In this document: in pieces, positions 1 through 9,909 of the stretch
How the letters are laid out: every line of letters starts with the position of its first letter
Numbering within the stretch: the stretch's first letter is position 1
NCBI GenBank assembly: GCA_016788295.1
Contig: JAEUSY010000042.1
Coordinates: forward strand, 124,001 to 188,000
Length of the DNA stretch: 64,000 bases
From: Flavobacteriales bacterium
GTDB taxonomy: Bacteria > Bacteroidota > Bacteroidia > Flavobacteriales_F > PHOS-HE28
Reading direction: 5' to 3'
Notes under the pieces: model-generated
Databases searched by the model: none
What the model was told of the DNA's origin: nothing
Seen by the model: the letters and a program-made list of their open reading frames with translations, nothing else
Made by a program: the position numbers and the translations under genes

Positions 1-159
1 GCTTTCCTCCATGACCGTTGCCGGATGCAGCTGCCGAAGGTGTTGCAATACGTTCTCGTCCACCTGCAATTGCGCGGGGTCGCTGCGCATGGCGAAGGCA
101 TCCTCGGCCAGTTGCAACAGGCGCTCGTAGTTGCTGGGTGTAGGTCGTGGAGTGTCCAT
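1..159 (-). CDS. Partial hypothetical protein (N-terminus only)
   Basis: Reading the minus strand from an ATG at 159 gives 53 open codons that run off the left edge of the window. The visible protein starts MDTPRPTPSNYERLLQLAED and continues as an acidic, probably helical segment ending near LHPATVMEE. I cannot assign a family from this fragment. It lies just downstream of the RND efflux operon in the same direction (34 bp after the channel gene's stop), so it may be its last gene, but a separate gene is equally possible. No signal peptide is visible. Confidence 0.5.
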   Translation of the reverse strand, partial: MDTPRPTPSNYERLLQLAEDAFAMRSDPAQLQVDENVLQHLRQLHPATVMEES

Positions 160-193
160 GCGAGGTCAAAGGTCCGGCACGCGCACCTTAGCA

Positions 194-1576
194 TCACCAA
201 CCACCGCCCAGCGCCCGGAACAAGCTCACCACGCTGGTTAACCGTTGGCGCCTGGTGGCGCTTTCCTCGAACTCGGCGCTCAAGAGGTTGTTCTCGGCAA
301 TGATCACTTCCAGGTAACTGGTGTAGCCGAAGTCGTAGCGGGCCATGGTCAGTTCCAACTGCTTGCGCGCGGCATCCACCTGTATCTGACGCGCCTGGTT
401 CTCCACTGTGTAGGACCGGTAGAACTCCAGCGCATTGTCCACGTCGGCAAAGGCGGTGAGCACGGTCTGGTCGCGTTCGGCAGCGGCGATCACGATCCGT
501 TGTTTGGCCGCATCGGCGATGTTGCGGCGTTGGTTCCACTGGAAGAGCGGGCCGGCCAAGCCACCGAAACCATTGGCCACGGCACCATCACCCGTTAGCA
601 AGGTGCCCAGTTCGGGACTGGCGAAGCCCAGCAGGCCTGTGAGGCTGAGCGTGGGGAAACGTTCGGCCACGGCCACGCCGGCACGCTCGGTCTGGCGCTG
701 CAGGTTGAACTCCGCTGCGATGATGTCCGGGCGGCGCTTGAGCAATTGGCTGGGCAGCCCCATGGGGATGGGCTCCGGCACCAGGGGTTGTGCTGCATTG
801 GTGCGGCCACGTTCAATGGGCCCGGGCCCGAGGCCTTGCAGCACGCGTAGGGCGTTCTCCACCTGCCGGATCTGCCGCTCAATATTGGGGATGGCGGCGG
901 CGGCCACCTGTTCCTGCTGAATGGCTTGCAGCTTGTCCACTTCACTGGTCCAGCCTTTGTCGAACCGTGCGCTGATGAAGCCTGTGTTCTTTTGGCGTGA
1001 TGCCATCGTGCGCTGGGCAATGAGCAGTCGGTTGTCCAGGTCGCGCAACAGGAAATAGTTGCCGGCCACCTCGGCCACCAGGCTCACCTGCACGGCGTGG
1101 CGTGTGTACTGCTGCTCGAAATAGAACGCCTTGGCCGCGCGGTTGCTATGGCGCAAACGGCCCCAGATATCGATCTCCCAGTTCAGGCGCCCCATCACCT
1201 CGAAGTAGCCGCCATCAACACCTCCGCCGATCCGGCGTGCTTCGCTGCCCGCACTGCCACCGCCCGCTTTCGCCGAGAAGCCGAGTTGTGGATACAGATC
1301 GGCCTTTACTGCTCCGGCCAGCAAACGCGCCTCTTCCACACGTGCAGCGGTGAGCCAGAGGGTGCGGTTGCTGTCCAGCGTGGTCTGGATGAGCTTCACC
1401 AGCGCAGGGTCGTCGTAGAACGCGGTCCACTTCAGCAGGTCGGTGGTGTCGGCGTTGAGCGCGCCGCTGTACACCACCTTCGGGTCGTGCTGCTCCTGCT
1501 GGTACTTGGGGCCCACCATGCAGCCGCTCAGCGCCACCAGCGCCACCGCGATCGGGAGGATGTGCTTCGTGCGCAT
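194..1576 (-). CDS. RND efflux outer-membrane channel lipoprotein (NodT/OprM family)
   Basis: Encodes a 460-residue TolC-type outer-membrane factor, which forms the exit duct of a tripartite drug or metal efflux pump. The N-terminus is a lipoprotein signal with lipobox LSGC (Cys19), as in OprM/NodT proteins. The rest shows the two tandem outer-membrane efflux repeats of the family, with helical coiled-coil stretches rich in Arg, Gln and Ala (for example RQIRQVENALRVL) and the typical NLLSAEFEESATRRQRL helix near the C-terminus. Length is normal for the family. The start codon overlaps the stop of the pump gene by one base, so the two are translationally coupled. The substrate cannot be predicted from this subunit. 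Confidence 0.93.
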   Translation of the reverse strand: MRTKHILPIAVALVALSGCMVGPKYQQEQHDPKVVYSGALNADTTDLLKWTAFYDDPALVKLIQTTLDSNRTLWLTAARVEEARLLAGAVKADLYPQLGFSAKAGGGSAGSEARRIGGGVDGGYFEVMGRLNWEIDIWGRLRHSNRAAKAFYFEQQYTRHAVQVSLVAEVAGNYFLLRDLDNRLLIAQRTMASRQKNTGFISARFDKGWTSEVDKLQAIQQEQVAAAAIPNIERQIRQVENALRVLQGLGPGPIERGRTNAAQPLVPEPIPMGLPSQLLKRRPDIIAAEFNLQRQTERAGVAVAERFPTLSLTGLLGFASPELGTLLTGDGAVANGFGGLAGPLFQWNQRRNIADAAKQRIVIAAAERDQTVLTAFADVDNALEFYRSYTVENQARQIQVDAARKQLELTMARYDFGYTSYLEVIIAENNLLSAEFEESATRRQRLTSVVSLFRALGGGW

Positions 1577-4500
1577 CAGTGTGTGGCGGATTTGGTGGTG
1601 TCTCTGTCTGGTGCGGCGACTTGCTTTTTCTTTCGCTCGATCAGCACGAACAAGCTGGGGATGACGATGACCCCGATGGTGGTGGCCACGATCATGCCGG
1701 CGAACACGGCCATGCCCATCACCTTGCGTGCTTCGGCACCTGCACCGGAAGCGGTGATGAGCGGCACCACACCGAGGATGAAGGCGAGGCTGGTCATGAG
1801 GATCGGTCGGAAGCGCAATTTGGCGCCATCGAGCGCGGCCTTCAGCACTTCCTCACCGTCCTCCATCTTCATCTTGGCGAACTCCACGATGAGGATGGCG
1901 TTCTTGGCATTGAGGCCGATGAGCATCACCAGGCCGATCTGCGCGAACACGTTGTTCACGTAGCTCTCGCTGAACTGGCGCATGATCCACAGGCCGAGCA
2001 TGGCACCCATCACCGCCCACGGCGTACCGAGCAGCACGCTGAAGGGAAGCTTCCAGCTTTCGTACTGCGCGGCGAGGATGAGGAACACGAAGAGCAGCGC
2101 CATGGCGAACACGGTGCCGCTCTGGCCACCGGCCACCTTCTCCTGGTAGCTCATGTTGCTCCAGGTGTAGCCGATGTTCGCGGGCAGGGTGGCCTTCGCC
2201 ACTTCCTCCAGCGCATCCAGGGCCTGTGCGCTGGTGTAGCCGGGTGCGGGTGCGCCCATGATCTCGGCACTGCGGTACAGGTTGAAGCGGTTGGTGTACT
2301 GCGGGCCCACGGTGTCCTTCACGCTGGCCACGGTACCCAGCGGCACCATCGTGCCGTCGGCAGCGCGCACGAAGAAGTCGTTGATGCCCGTGGGGCTCAT
2401 GCGGTAGGGGGCATCGGCCTGGAGGTAGGTGCGGTATTGGCGGCCGAACTGGTTGAAGTTGTTCACGAAACTGCCGCCGAGGAAAGCGGCCATGGTCTGG
2501 TTCACATCATCCAGGCGCAGTCCCAGTTTCTCCACGCGGTCCTTGTCCACCTGGATGCTCTTCTGCGGGATGGCGCTGCGGAAGAGCGTCATGGCGCGGC
2601 CGATCTCGGGGCGTTGCTGGGCGGCGGCGATGAAGGCGCGCGCCTGCTGCTCCAGGTATTGCGGCGAGCCGCCCTGCAGGTCCTGTAGTTGCAGGCTGAA
2701 ACCCGCGCTGGAACCGAGGCCCGGGATGGGCGGCGGACCGAAGGCGAACGCGGTGGCCTCGCTGATGTGCGTGGCGAGCTGCGCGTTGGTGTACTTCATC
2801 AGCTGCTTGCTGGTGTATTTGCGCTCGCTCCACTCCTTCAGCTGCACGAAGGCGGTGGCCGTGTTGGGCGCCACGGTGCTGTTCAGGCTGTTGTTGCCGT
2901 CCACGATGGTCACGCTCTCCACACCGGGTATGCCTGCCAATATGGTCTCCAGCTTGCGGGTCACCTCCTTGGTGCGTTGCAGGCTGGCGGCGTCGGGCAG
3001 GCTAACGCTGCACATGAAGTAGCCCTCATCCTCTTCGGGCACGAAACCGCCCGGCACGTTCTTGCCAAGCAGCACCATCACCACCACGATGATGCCGAGG
3101 AACACAACACCACGCGCCACCTTGCGTGCGAAGAAGCCCGCCACGCCGATGTAGCCTTCGGTAAAGCGATCGAAGCGCTTGTTGAAGCCATCAAAGAAGC
3201 GTTGCAGCAGATTCTTCTTTCCGCCCTCTTTCTTCGGTTTCAGCAACATGGCCGCCAGTGCGGGGCTCAGTGTAAGTGCATTGAAGGCGCTGAGCAGCAC
3301 GCTCACCGCGATGGTAATGGCGAACTGCTGGTAGAGGCGACCGGTGATGCCGCCTGCGAGCGCCACGGGGATGAAGACGGCGGCGAGGATGATGGCGATG
3401 GCGATCACAGGACCGGCAACCTCCTTCATGGCCTTTTTGGTGGCCTCCACCGGACTAAGGCCGTGCTCGATGTGGTGCATCACGGCCTCCACCACCACAA
3501 TGGCATCGTCCACCACCAGGCCGATGGCGAGCACCAAGCCGAGCAGGCTCAACACGTTCACGCTGAAGCCAAGCATGGGGAAGAAGATGAACACGCCGAT
3601 GAGCGACACGGGCACGGTGAGCAGCGGGATCAATGTGGCGCGCCAGTCCTGCAGGAAGAGGAAGACCACCAGGATCACCAGCAGCACGGCCTCGAAGAGG
3701 GTGTGGATGATCTCGTTGATGCCCTCGCTGATGGCGGCGGTGGTGTCGAGGCTCACACGGTATTCCAGGTCCTGCGGGAAACGTGCTGCCTGCTCGTCCA
3801 TGGCCTTGCGCACGGCGGCCACCACTTCCAGGCCGTTGCTGCCGGGCGTTTGGAACACGGCGATGGTGCTTGCTGGCTTGCCGTTGAGGCGGCTGCTCAT
3901 GCTGTAGTACTCGGTGCCGAGCTCCACGCGGGCCACGTCCTTCAGCAGCACTTGCGCACCGGAGGCACTGCGTTTCACCACGATGCCGCCGAACTCATCC
4001 GGGCTTACCAGGCGCGACTGCAACTGCGCGGTGTAGGTGTTCTGCGTGCCGGGCATGCTGGGCTCAGCACCGAACTGGCCACCGGGCACAATGGTGTTGT
4101 AGGCGTTCACGGCCTGCTTGATGTCGGTAACGGTGACGCCGAGCGCGTTCATGCGGTCGGGCCTCAGCCACATGCGCATGGCGTATTCACTGCCCCCGAA
4201 CACGGCCACATCGCCAACGCCCTGGATGCGTTTCAGTGCATCCACCACGTTGATGTAGCCGTAGTTGTTCAGGAACTGCGCATCGTAGGTGCTGTTGGGG
4301 CTGGTAAGGCTCACCAGCATCAGCGGGAACACCAGCGATTTCTTGGTGCTCACACCAAGGGCCTTCACCTCATTGGGCAGGCTGGGGTTGGCCTGGTTCA
4401 CGCGGTTCTGCGTGAGCATGTTGGCGTTGTCCAGGTCGGTGCCCACATCAAAGCTCACGTTCAGCGTCAACGAGCCGTCGTTGGCATTGATGCTCTGCAT

Positions 4501-4731
4501 GTAGATCATGCCTTCCACGCCGTTCACCTGCTGCTCGATGGGGGTGGCCACGGTCTGCTCCACGTTCACGGCGTTGGCGCCGCTGTAGCTGCCGGTGATC
4601 TTGATCATGGGCGGCGTGATCTCCGGGTACTTGCTGACCGGGATGCCACGCAGGGTGAGCAGGCCGAGCAGCACCATGAAGATGCTGATCACCATCGCCA
4701 CGATGGGCCTGCGGATGAAGAACTCGCTCAT
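1576..4731 (-). CDS. RND efflux pump inner-membrane transporter (AcrB/HAE1 type)
   Basis: A 1051-residue hydrophobe/amphiphile efflux-1 transporter, full length for AcrB/MexB homologues. The N-terminus FFIRRPIVAMVISIFMVLLG is the usual first transmembrane helix. Later come the large periplasmic porter loops and helix IV with the proton-relay aspartate pair (GLVLAIGLVVDDAIVVVE, about residues 400-417). The second half repeats the layout and ends with ERKKKQ and a polar tail. The protein uses the proton gradient to extrude amphiphilic compounds through the adaptor and channel encoded on either side. It is the middle gene of the operon, 21 bp after the adaptor. The HAE1 class points to drugs or detergents rather than heavy metals. 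Confidence 0.96.
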   Translation of the reverse strand: MSEFFIRRPIVAMVISIFMVLLGLLTLRGIPVSKYPEITPPMIKITGSYSGANAVNVEQTVATPIEQQVNGVEGMIYMQSINANDGSLTLNVSFDVGTDLDNANMLTQNRVNQANPSLPNEVKALGVSTKKSLVFPLMLVSLTSPNSTYDAQFLNNYGYINVVDALKRIQGVGDVAVFGGSEYAMRMWLRPDRMNALGVTVTDIKQAVNAYNTIVPGGQFGAEPSMPGTQNTYTAQLQSRLVSPDEFGGIVVKRSASGAQVLLKDVARVELGTEYYSMSSRLNGKPASTIAVFQTPGSNGLEVVAAVRKAMDEQAARFPQDLEYRVSLDTTAAISEGINEIIHTLFEAVLLVILVVFLFLQDWRATLIPLLTVPVSLIGVFIFFPMLGFSVNVLSLLGLVLAIGLVVDDAIVVVEAVMHHIEHGLSPVEATKKAMKEVAGPVIAIAIILAAVFIPVALAGGITGRLYQQFAITIAVSVLLSAFNALTLSPALAAMLLKPKKEGGKKNLLQRFFDGFNKRFDRFTEGYIGVAGFFARKVARGVVFLGIIVVVMVLLGKNVPGGFVPEEDEGYFMCSVSLPDAASLQRTKEVTRKLETILAGIPGVESVTIVDGNNSLNSTVAPNTATAFVQLKEWSERKYTSKQLMKYTNAQLATHISEATAFAFGPPPIPGLGSSAGFSLQLQDLQGGSPQYLEQQARAFIAAAQQRPEIGRAMTLFRSAIPQKSIQVDKDRVEKLGLRLDDVNQTMAAFLGGSFVNNFNQFGRQYRTYLQADAPYRMSPTGINDFFVRAADGTMVPLGTVASVKDTVGPQYTNRFNLYRSAEIMGAPAPGYTSAQALDALEEVAKATLPANIGYTWSNMSYQEKVAGGQSGTVFAMALLFVFLILAAQYESWKLPFSVLLGTPWAVMGAMLGLWIMRQFSESYVNNVFAQIGLVMLIGLNAKNAILIVEFAKMKMEDGEEVLKAALDGAKLRFRPILMTSLAFILGVVPLITASGAGAEARKVMGMAVFAGMIVATTIGVIVIPSLFVLIERKKKQVAAPDRDTTKSATH

Positions 4732-4752
4732 GCGTAGGGGATGGGTGGTGGA

Positions 4753-5895
4753 TCAGTCCTTATTGGTGGTATCGAAGTCCCATTCCATGGGCTTGGGCAC
4801 CACGGCCACCTTGGGGTCTATGAGGGCATTGCCCACGAGCGCCACCTTCTGGCCGGGCTGCACGCCTTCGGTGATCACCCAGTTCTGGCCCACGCGCTGC
4901 CCCACCTTCACGGGGGTCATCACCACCTTGTTGCTATCGTTCAGCAGGAACACACTGAAGAGGTTCTGCAACTGGTTCACGGCGCGCTGTGGCACCAGCA
5001 CCGCGTGGTTCACCTGGTCCACCTTCAATTGCACCTTCACGCTCTGTCCCGGGCGCAGGGTGCGCGCAGCGTTGGTGAACACGGCCTGCAGCAGGATGGA
5101 ACCGGTGGACGGGTCTATGCTGCGGTCGGCGAGGTCCAAACGACCGCTTACGGGGTACAAGCTGCCGTCGGCAAGGATCAGTTTCACATCCTCGCGCACG
5201 GCCCGTAAGGTGGTGTCCTCCGCACTGCGCTTGCGGAAAGCGAGGATGTCCGTTTCGGCCACCGGGAAGCGCACGCGCATGTCGCCCAGGGAGCTCACGG
5301 TGTTGATGGCGCCGCCCAGCGTGCCCTTGCCCACGTAGTCGCCCACCTGCACCTTGCTGATGCCGATCACCCCATCGATCGGCGAAGTGATGCGCGTATA
5401 ACTTTCCTCAATGCTGGCGGTCTGCAGGCCGGCCTGTGCCGCGCGTAGTTCGGCCACGGCCGCATCGTAGGCGGCCTGTGCCGCATCCAGGTCGCGTTTG
5501 CTCAAGGCGTTCATTTCGGCCAGGGGCTTCACACGGTCCAGGTCGGCCTTCTTGTTGGTCACCATGGTCTGTGCCTTGGCCACGTTGGCCTGTGCGGCGT
5601 CCATTTTGCTGCGCGTGGGCAGGTCGTCGATGGAGTAGAGCAGTTGCCCTTTCTTCACCGGATCGCCTTCCTTGAAGTGGATGCCCACCACCCAGCCCTC
5701 CACGCGGGGAATGATCTGGATGTCCTCCTGCCCGTAGGTCTGCCCCACGAACTCGCTGAAGACGGGCACGGTGCGCTGCACGGCCTCCACCACGCCCACC
5801 TCTGGATGAATGACGAGCTGGGCAGGCTTTTCACCGCAACCGGCCAGCAGGCCAATGCAGAGGGGCAGGGTGTAGCGCAGTGTCGATCGGGTCAT
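4753..5895 (-). CDS. RND efflux periplasmic adaptor subunit (AcrA/MexA type)
   Basis: A 380-residue membrane-fusion protein that links the inner-membrane pump to the outer-membrane channel. It carries a lipoprotein signal with lipobox LAGC (Cys20). A lipoyl/biotinyl half-motif follows (EGDPVKKGQLLYSID), then an alpha-helical hairpin rich in Ala/Gln/Lys around residues 95-155, the second lipoyl half (ITSPIDGVIG), a beta-barrel segment and a membrane-proximal domain ending near NALIDPKVAVVPK. As first gene of the operon it should sit next to the promoter, and the 72 bp upstream are free of genes. I see no repressor gene next to it, so regulation is unknown. Confidence 0.94.
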   Translation of the reverse strand: MTRSTLRYTLPLCIGLLAGCGEKPAQLVIHPEVGVVEAVQRTVPVFSEFVGQTYGQEDIQIIPRVEGWVVGIHFKEGDPVKKGQLLYSIDDLPTRSKMDAAQANVAKAQTMVTNKKADLDRVKPLAEMNALSKRDLDAAQAAYDAAVAELRAAQAGLQTASIEESYTRITSPIDGVIGISKVQVGDYVGKGTLGGAINTVSSLGDMRVRFPVAETDILAFRKRSAEDTTLRAVREDVKLILADGSLYPVSGRLDLADRSIDPSTGSILLQAVFTNAARTLRPGQSVKVQLKVDQVNHAVLVPQRAVNQLQNLFSVFLLNDSNKVVMTPVKVGQRVGQNWVITEGVQPGQKVALVGNALIDPKVAVVPKPMEWDFDTTNKD

Positions 5896-5967
5896 GGCAA
5901 TGGGGGTGTGGGGGCGGCGCGTGGGAATGGGATCCGAAAGTAGGCTGTTGCTTTTGGACGGGACTAT

Positions 5968-6420
5968 TTAGTGGCGCGCCCGGTGGTGCTCCAGTATCCG
6001 GCTGAGCAGGTTGAAGAAGAAGCCGGTGGAAAGCCCAGCGGCCAGTATGCCGGTAAGGGACTCGAAACCCGACATGACGCGCCAGGCATGCGGCAGCACC
6101 ACGTCGCCGTAGCCAACGGTGGTGTAGGTGACCGATGAAAAGTAGAAGGCCGAGTGGCGGTCGGGCAATGCGCCGGAGCCGAGGTAGAACCAGGCCCAGA
6201 TGCCGATCTCGATCAGGTGGAGCAAGGTGATCATCCAGGCCGCGCGCACCAGCACCCACAGGTCGCTCGCATAACTGCGGTCGCGCTTTTCCCAGCGGCC
6301 GTGCAAGGTCCTCCCCAACGCGATCAGCCCCGCCGCGTGGATCACCACACAAAGCGCCAGCAGAACGGCGCCCCAGATCAGTTTCTCCATGGGGCTTTCG
6401 GGCAGGTCCTGTGGGATCAT
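5968..6420 (-). CDS. Two-TM potassium channel family protein
   Basis: A 150-residue membrane protein with the K+ selectivity filter TVGYGD at residues 101-106, preceded by a pore helix (AFYFSSVTYT). Two or three hydrophobic helices lie before the filter and one after it, the layout of small bacterial ion-channel (Ion_trans_2) proteins. There is no RCK/TrkA-N domain, so gating by a nucleotide-binding ring is not expected. I chose the ATG at 6420 because the longer reading frame beyond it has no coding character and would run into the divergent permease gene; an alternative is ATG 6390. The protein likely conducts K+ across the inner membrane. Confidence 0.8.
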   Translation of the reverse strand: MIPQDLPESPMEKLIWGAVLLALCVVIHAAGLIALGRTLHGRWEKRDRSYASDLWVLVRAAWMITLLHLIEIGIWAWFYLGSGALPDRHSAFYFSSVTYTTVGYGDVVLPHAWRVMSGFESLTGILAAGLSTGFFFNLLSRILEHHRARH

Positions 6421-6471
6421 GGCGGCTTTCGGTGAACGAATGTGCGAGATCTCCCCGAACTTCACCGGGAA

Positions 6472-7566
6472 ATGATGACCGATACCATGGGAACGAACAA
6501 CGACGGGAAGTGGCCCCCCGCACAAGCAGTGGATACGTTCATCCGCCTGCTGCTGCTGGGCGGCCTGTTGCTCTGGTGCATGCTCATCCTGGCGCCCTTC
6601 GCCACCATCCTGGTGTGGGCCGTCATCCTTGCGGTGGCCTTGTTCCCATTGTTCGCCACAGTAACCAAGTGGGTGGGCGGTCGCCGGGTGCTCGCCTCCA
6701 CGTTGATCGTGCTGGTGGGCCTGGCGGCCATTGGCGTGCCCGGCTACTTTACCGGGCAAAGCCTGGTGGGCTCGTTGAATGAGCTGAGGACCCACCTGAG
6801 CGGCGATGACCTGCACATGCCGCAATTGCCCGCCGATTGGTATGGCAGTGGTGGCCTGCGTGGCCTTATCGCAGACAAGTGGCCCAAGAACGATGGCGCT
6901 GTTGCCGAACTGCTGCGCGACAACATGGATACCGTGAAGGACCTTGCCAAGAAGGTGGTGCAGGGCCTCGCCAGTTTCACGGTGGACCTGGTGAAGCTGA
7001 TCATCTCCTTCATTGCGGCCGGTGTGCTGCTTGCCTATGCCAAGGAAGGCGGCCAGGCCACCGAGCGTTTCCTTGACCGGGTGATGGGCCGCAACGGCAA
7101 GGCCATGGTGGACCTCGCGGCGGGCACCGTGCGCCAGGTGGCCAAGGGCATCCTGGGCGTGGCCGTGCTACAGGCGTTGATGTTCGCGTTGGGCGTGTTC
7201 ATTGCCGGTGTGCCGGCGGCCGGTTTCCTAACGGTGGCCGCGCTGCTGCTCTGCATTGTGCAGATCGGTGTGGGGCCCATTGCCATCGGGGTCATCATTT
7301 ATGCATGGGCCACCATGGGCACACTGCCCGCTGTGTTGCTCACCATCTGGATGCTGGTCACCATGATCTCCGACAACGTGCTGAAACCGATGCTGCTGGG
7401 CCGCGGTGCCGCAGTGCCCACGCTGGTCATTTTCCTGGGGGCCATCGGTGGCTTCATTCTCTCCGGCTTCATCGGCCTGTTCACCGGTGCCGTGGTGCTC
7501 AGTATCGGTTACCGCCTGATGCAAGGGTGGATGACCATGGAGGCGCAAGGCGGAGAGCTGGCGTAA
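6472..7566 (+). CDS. AI-2E family transporter (UPF0118/PF01594 permease)
   Basis: A multi-pass inner-membrane protein of about 364 residues with paired N-terminal helices (LLLLGGLLLWCMLILAPFAT then ILVWAVILAVALFPLFATV). A long soluble loop around residues 90-150 follows, and then a cluster of helices including the family-typical segment ending SDNVLKPMLLGRG and the closing helices GAIGGFILSGFIGLFTGAVV. Family members export diverse small molecules or act as Na+/H+ antiporters, and the substrate here is unknown. The frame is open from ATG 6442, but that start would leave only 21 bp to the divergent channel gene. I therefore prefer the ATG pair at 6472/6475; ATG 6487 is also possible. Confidence 0.85.
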   Translation: MMTDTMGTNNDGKWPPAQAVDTFIRLLLLGGLLLWCMLILAPFATILVWAVILAVALFPLFATVTKWVGGRRVLASTLIVLVGLAAIGVPGYFTGQSLVGSLNELRTHLSGDDLHMPQLPADWYGSGGLRGLIADKWPKNDGAVAELLRDNMDTVKDLAKKVVQGLASFTVDLVKLIISFIAAGVLLAYAKEGGQATERFLDRVMGRNGKAMVDLAAGTVRQVAKGILGVAVLQALMFALGVFIAGVPAAGFLTVAALLLCIVQIGVGPIAIGVIIYAWATMGTLPAVLLTIWMLVTMISDNVLKPMLLGRGAAVPTLVIFLGAIGGFILSGFIGLFTGAVVLSIGYRLMQGWMTMEAQGGELA

Positions 7567-7610
7567 TGCAACTGGTCGGCAGTTCCCGCGAAGCCCGCTA
7601 AACTTGTCCC

Positions 7611-9869
7611 ATGAAACACCTCCTGCGTTCACGCGCGCTCGTTTCCCTGCTCGGCCTCTTTGCCTTGGTGCCCTTGGTGGCCCAGGACCAATGGCCACTG
7701 CAACTACAGGCTGGCAACGGCACCATCACCATCTACCAGCCGCAGCCGGAGAGCTACACCAATGGCACGGTTACCGCGCGTGCCGCCGTGGCCTGGCAGG
7801 AGCGTGGTGGCGATCCCGTGTACGGTGCCATCTGGGTGAAGGGCTTTCTGGAGGTGGACCGCACCACCCGCATGGGCACGCTCACGCGCCTTGAGGTTAC
7901 GGATGTGCGCTCGCCAGCGGTCACGGACAGCACGCGCATCGCTCGGTTCAAACAGGTGCTCGCTGCCGAAGTGCCCAAGCACGTGCAGCCCATCTCCATC
8001 GATCGGTTGGTGGCCTCCCTGGATGCGGGCGAAGCACAACGGCCCGACCTGAAACACGCTCCACCGCGCATCTTCTACAAGGAGGAGGCGAGCACCTTGG
8101 TGCTGATCGATGGCGAGCCGATCCTGCAGGCCTTGGAGGGAAGCGCCTACGATAGGGTGGTGAACACGCCCTTCCTCATGGTTGCCACCAAGGACCGTAA
8201 GACCTTCTACCTGGGCGGCGCGGGGCTCTGGTACACGGCGCAGGCCATTGCCGGCCCGTGGGTACACACCACCAACGCACCCGCCGACCTGGCCAAGCTG
8301 GTGCAGCAGGAGGAGGGCGCGGCCACCAGCCCGGCCACCGACGCCAATGGCAAACCCATTGTGCCGCAGATCGTGGTGAGCACCGTGCCCGCGGAACTGT
8401 TGCAGACCAACGGCCCCGCCGACCTGAAGCCCATCCAAGGCACGCAACTGCTGTACGTTTCCAACACGGACAACGACATCTTCATGGACATCGCCTCGCA
8501 GCGGTTCTATGCACTGCTCAGTGGCCGTTGGTTCGCGGCGGCCAAGCTGGGTGCCGAGGGCTGGGCCTACGTGGATGCCGAAAAGCTCCCTGCCGACTTT
8601 GCCAAGATCCCCGAAGGCAGCCCCAAGGACGGGGTGTTGGCCAGTGTGCCCGGTACCACCGCCAGCAAGGAGGCCGTGCTCGATGCCAGCATTCCGCAGA
8701 CCGCCAAGGTGGACCGCAGTGCCACCACCACCGTCAGCTACGATGGCGAACCCAAGTGGCGCCTGATCGAGGGTACGCAGATCTACGAGGCGGAGAACGC
8801 CTCCACCAGTGTGCTCTACATCAACAAGCGCTTCTATGCCTGCGACAATGCCGTGTGGTATGAGAGTGACGACTCCATGGGGCCATGGAAAGTGTGCACC
8901 AAGGTGCCCGCCGAAGTGAAGGACATTCCACCCAGCAGCCCCAACTACAACGTGAAGTACGTGGAGGTGTATGAGACCACGCCCGATGTGGTGTATGTAG
9001 GCTACACACCCGGCTACACCGGATGCTATGTCTATGGTCCCACGGTGGTCTACGGCACGGGCTATTACTACCGCCCATGGTATGGCACCGTGTACTACCC
9101 GCCGCCCGTTACCTATGGCTTCAACATGCACTACAACCCGTGGACCGGTTGGAGCATGGGCATGACCGTATCCAACGGTTGGATGACCGTTCACGTGGGT
9201 GGTTATCCCGGCGGTTGGTGGGGCCCTCCCATGTACCGCCCGCCCTACTACCGTCCGCCTTACCACTACGGTGGTGGTGGGTACTACGGTGGCCGTGGCA
9301 ACAACAACACCATCAACATCGACAACAGCACCAATATCAATGTTGGTGGTGGGCAGGGCGGTCGTCCGGGTAGTGGCCAGGGCAACGCAGGCCGGCCCAC
9401 CCAACGCCCGGCCGACCAAGGCAGCCTTTACGATCGGGGAAAGAACCCCTCGGTGCAACCAAGTCGTCCAAGTACATCGGCTGGAACAGGTACTGGTGCC
9501 AAGCCTGCTGCCAAGCCCGGTGCGAACAACATGTACACCGACAAGGCAGGCCAGGTGTACCGCACCGATGGGCGCGATTGGCAGCAACAGCAGCCCAATG
9601 GCAAGTTCCAGACCGTGCCGCCCACCACGGGGCAAGGTTCTGCACGGCCGGCCACCGGACAGGGCAACAAAGGCACACCGCCGGCCATGAGCCCCGACAC
9701 GCGCCAACAGTTGCAGCGCGACCAGGCAGCACGCGACCGGGGGCAACAGCGGGTGAACAGTTACCAAGGCAGGCCGGCCACAGGTGCAGGTGGTGCGGCA
9801 CCGCGCGGTGGGGCACCGGCACGCACTGGCACAGCCGGTGGTGGTGCACGTGGAGGCGTGCGCCGCTGA
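7611..9869 (+). CDS. Large secreted protein with three repeated modules and a Gly/Tyr-rich tail
   Basis: Encodes 752 residues with a clear signal peptide (cleavage near LVAQDQ). The body after about residue 150 contains three related modules of roughly 95-130 residues. Each has a short strand pattern around a Tyr/Phe followed by W(F/Y) and a GPW- or EGW-like turn (GLWYTAQAIAGPW, GRWFAAAKLGAEGW, AVWYESDDSMGPW), then a Pro-rich link. From about residue 455 the sequence becomes rich in Tyr, Gly, Pro and Asn, with a polar Gly/Gln/Arg/Pro-rich tail. This looks like an exported, probably surface-associated structural protein. I do not recognise a catalytic motif or a T9SS sorting domain. The next gene, a lipoprotein, follows in the same direction after 40 bp. 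Confidence 0.75.
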   Translation: MKHLLRSRALVSLLGLFALVPLVAQDQWPLQLQAGNGTITIYQPQPESYTNGTVTARAAVAWQERGGDPVYGAIWVKGFLEVDRTTRMGTLTRLEVTDVRSPAVTDSTRIARFKQVLAAEVPKHVQPISIDRLVASLDAGEAQRPDLKHAPPRIFYKEEASTLVLIDGEPILQALEGSAYDRVVNTPFLMVATKDRKTFYLGGAGLWYTAQAIAGPWVHTTNAPADLAKLVQQEEGAATSPATDANGKPIVPQIVVSTVPAELLQTNGPADLKPIQGTQLLYVSNTDNDIFMDIASQRFYALLSGRWFAAAKLGAEGWAYVDAEKLPADFAKIPEGSPKDGVLASVPGTTASKEAVLDASIPQTAKVDRSATTTVSYDGEPKWRLIEGTQIYEAENASTSVLYINKRFYACDNAVWYESDDSMGPWKVCTKVPAEVKDIPPSSPNYNVKYVEVYETTPDVVYVGYTPGYTGCYVYGPTVVYGTGYYYRPWYGTVYYPPPVTYGFNMHYNPWTGWSMGMTVSNGWMTVHVGGYPGGWWGPPMYRPPYYRPPYHYGGGGYYGGRGNNNTINIDNSTNINVGGGQGGRPGSGQGNAGRPTQRPADQGSLYDRGKNPSVQPSRPSTSAGTGTGAKPAAKPGANNMYTDKAGQVYRTDGRDWQQQQPNGKFQTVPPTTGQGSARPATGQGNKGTPPAMSPDTRQQLQRDQAARDRGQQRVNSYQGRPATGAGGAAPRGGAPARTGTAGGGARGGVRR

Positions 9870-9909
9870 TCATGCCGAACGAACGAACAGAGAACGAACA
9901 ACAAGGCAC

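Noticed and set aside
2689-4737. A 682-codon frame on the plus strand opposite the RND pump gene, rich in His, Gly and Glu.
   Set aside because: Typical antisense artefact in GC-rich DNA; the minus-strand gene is a complete RND transporter.
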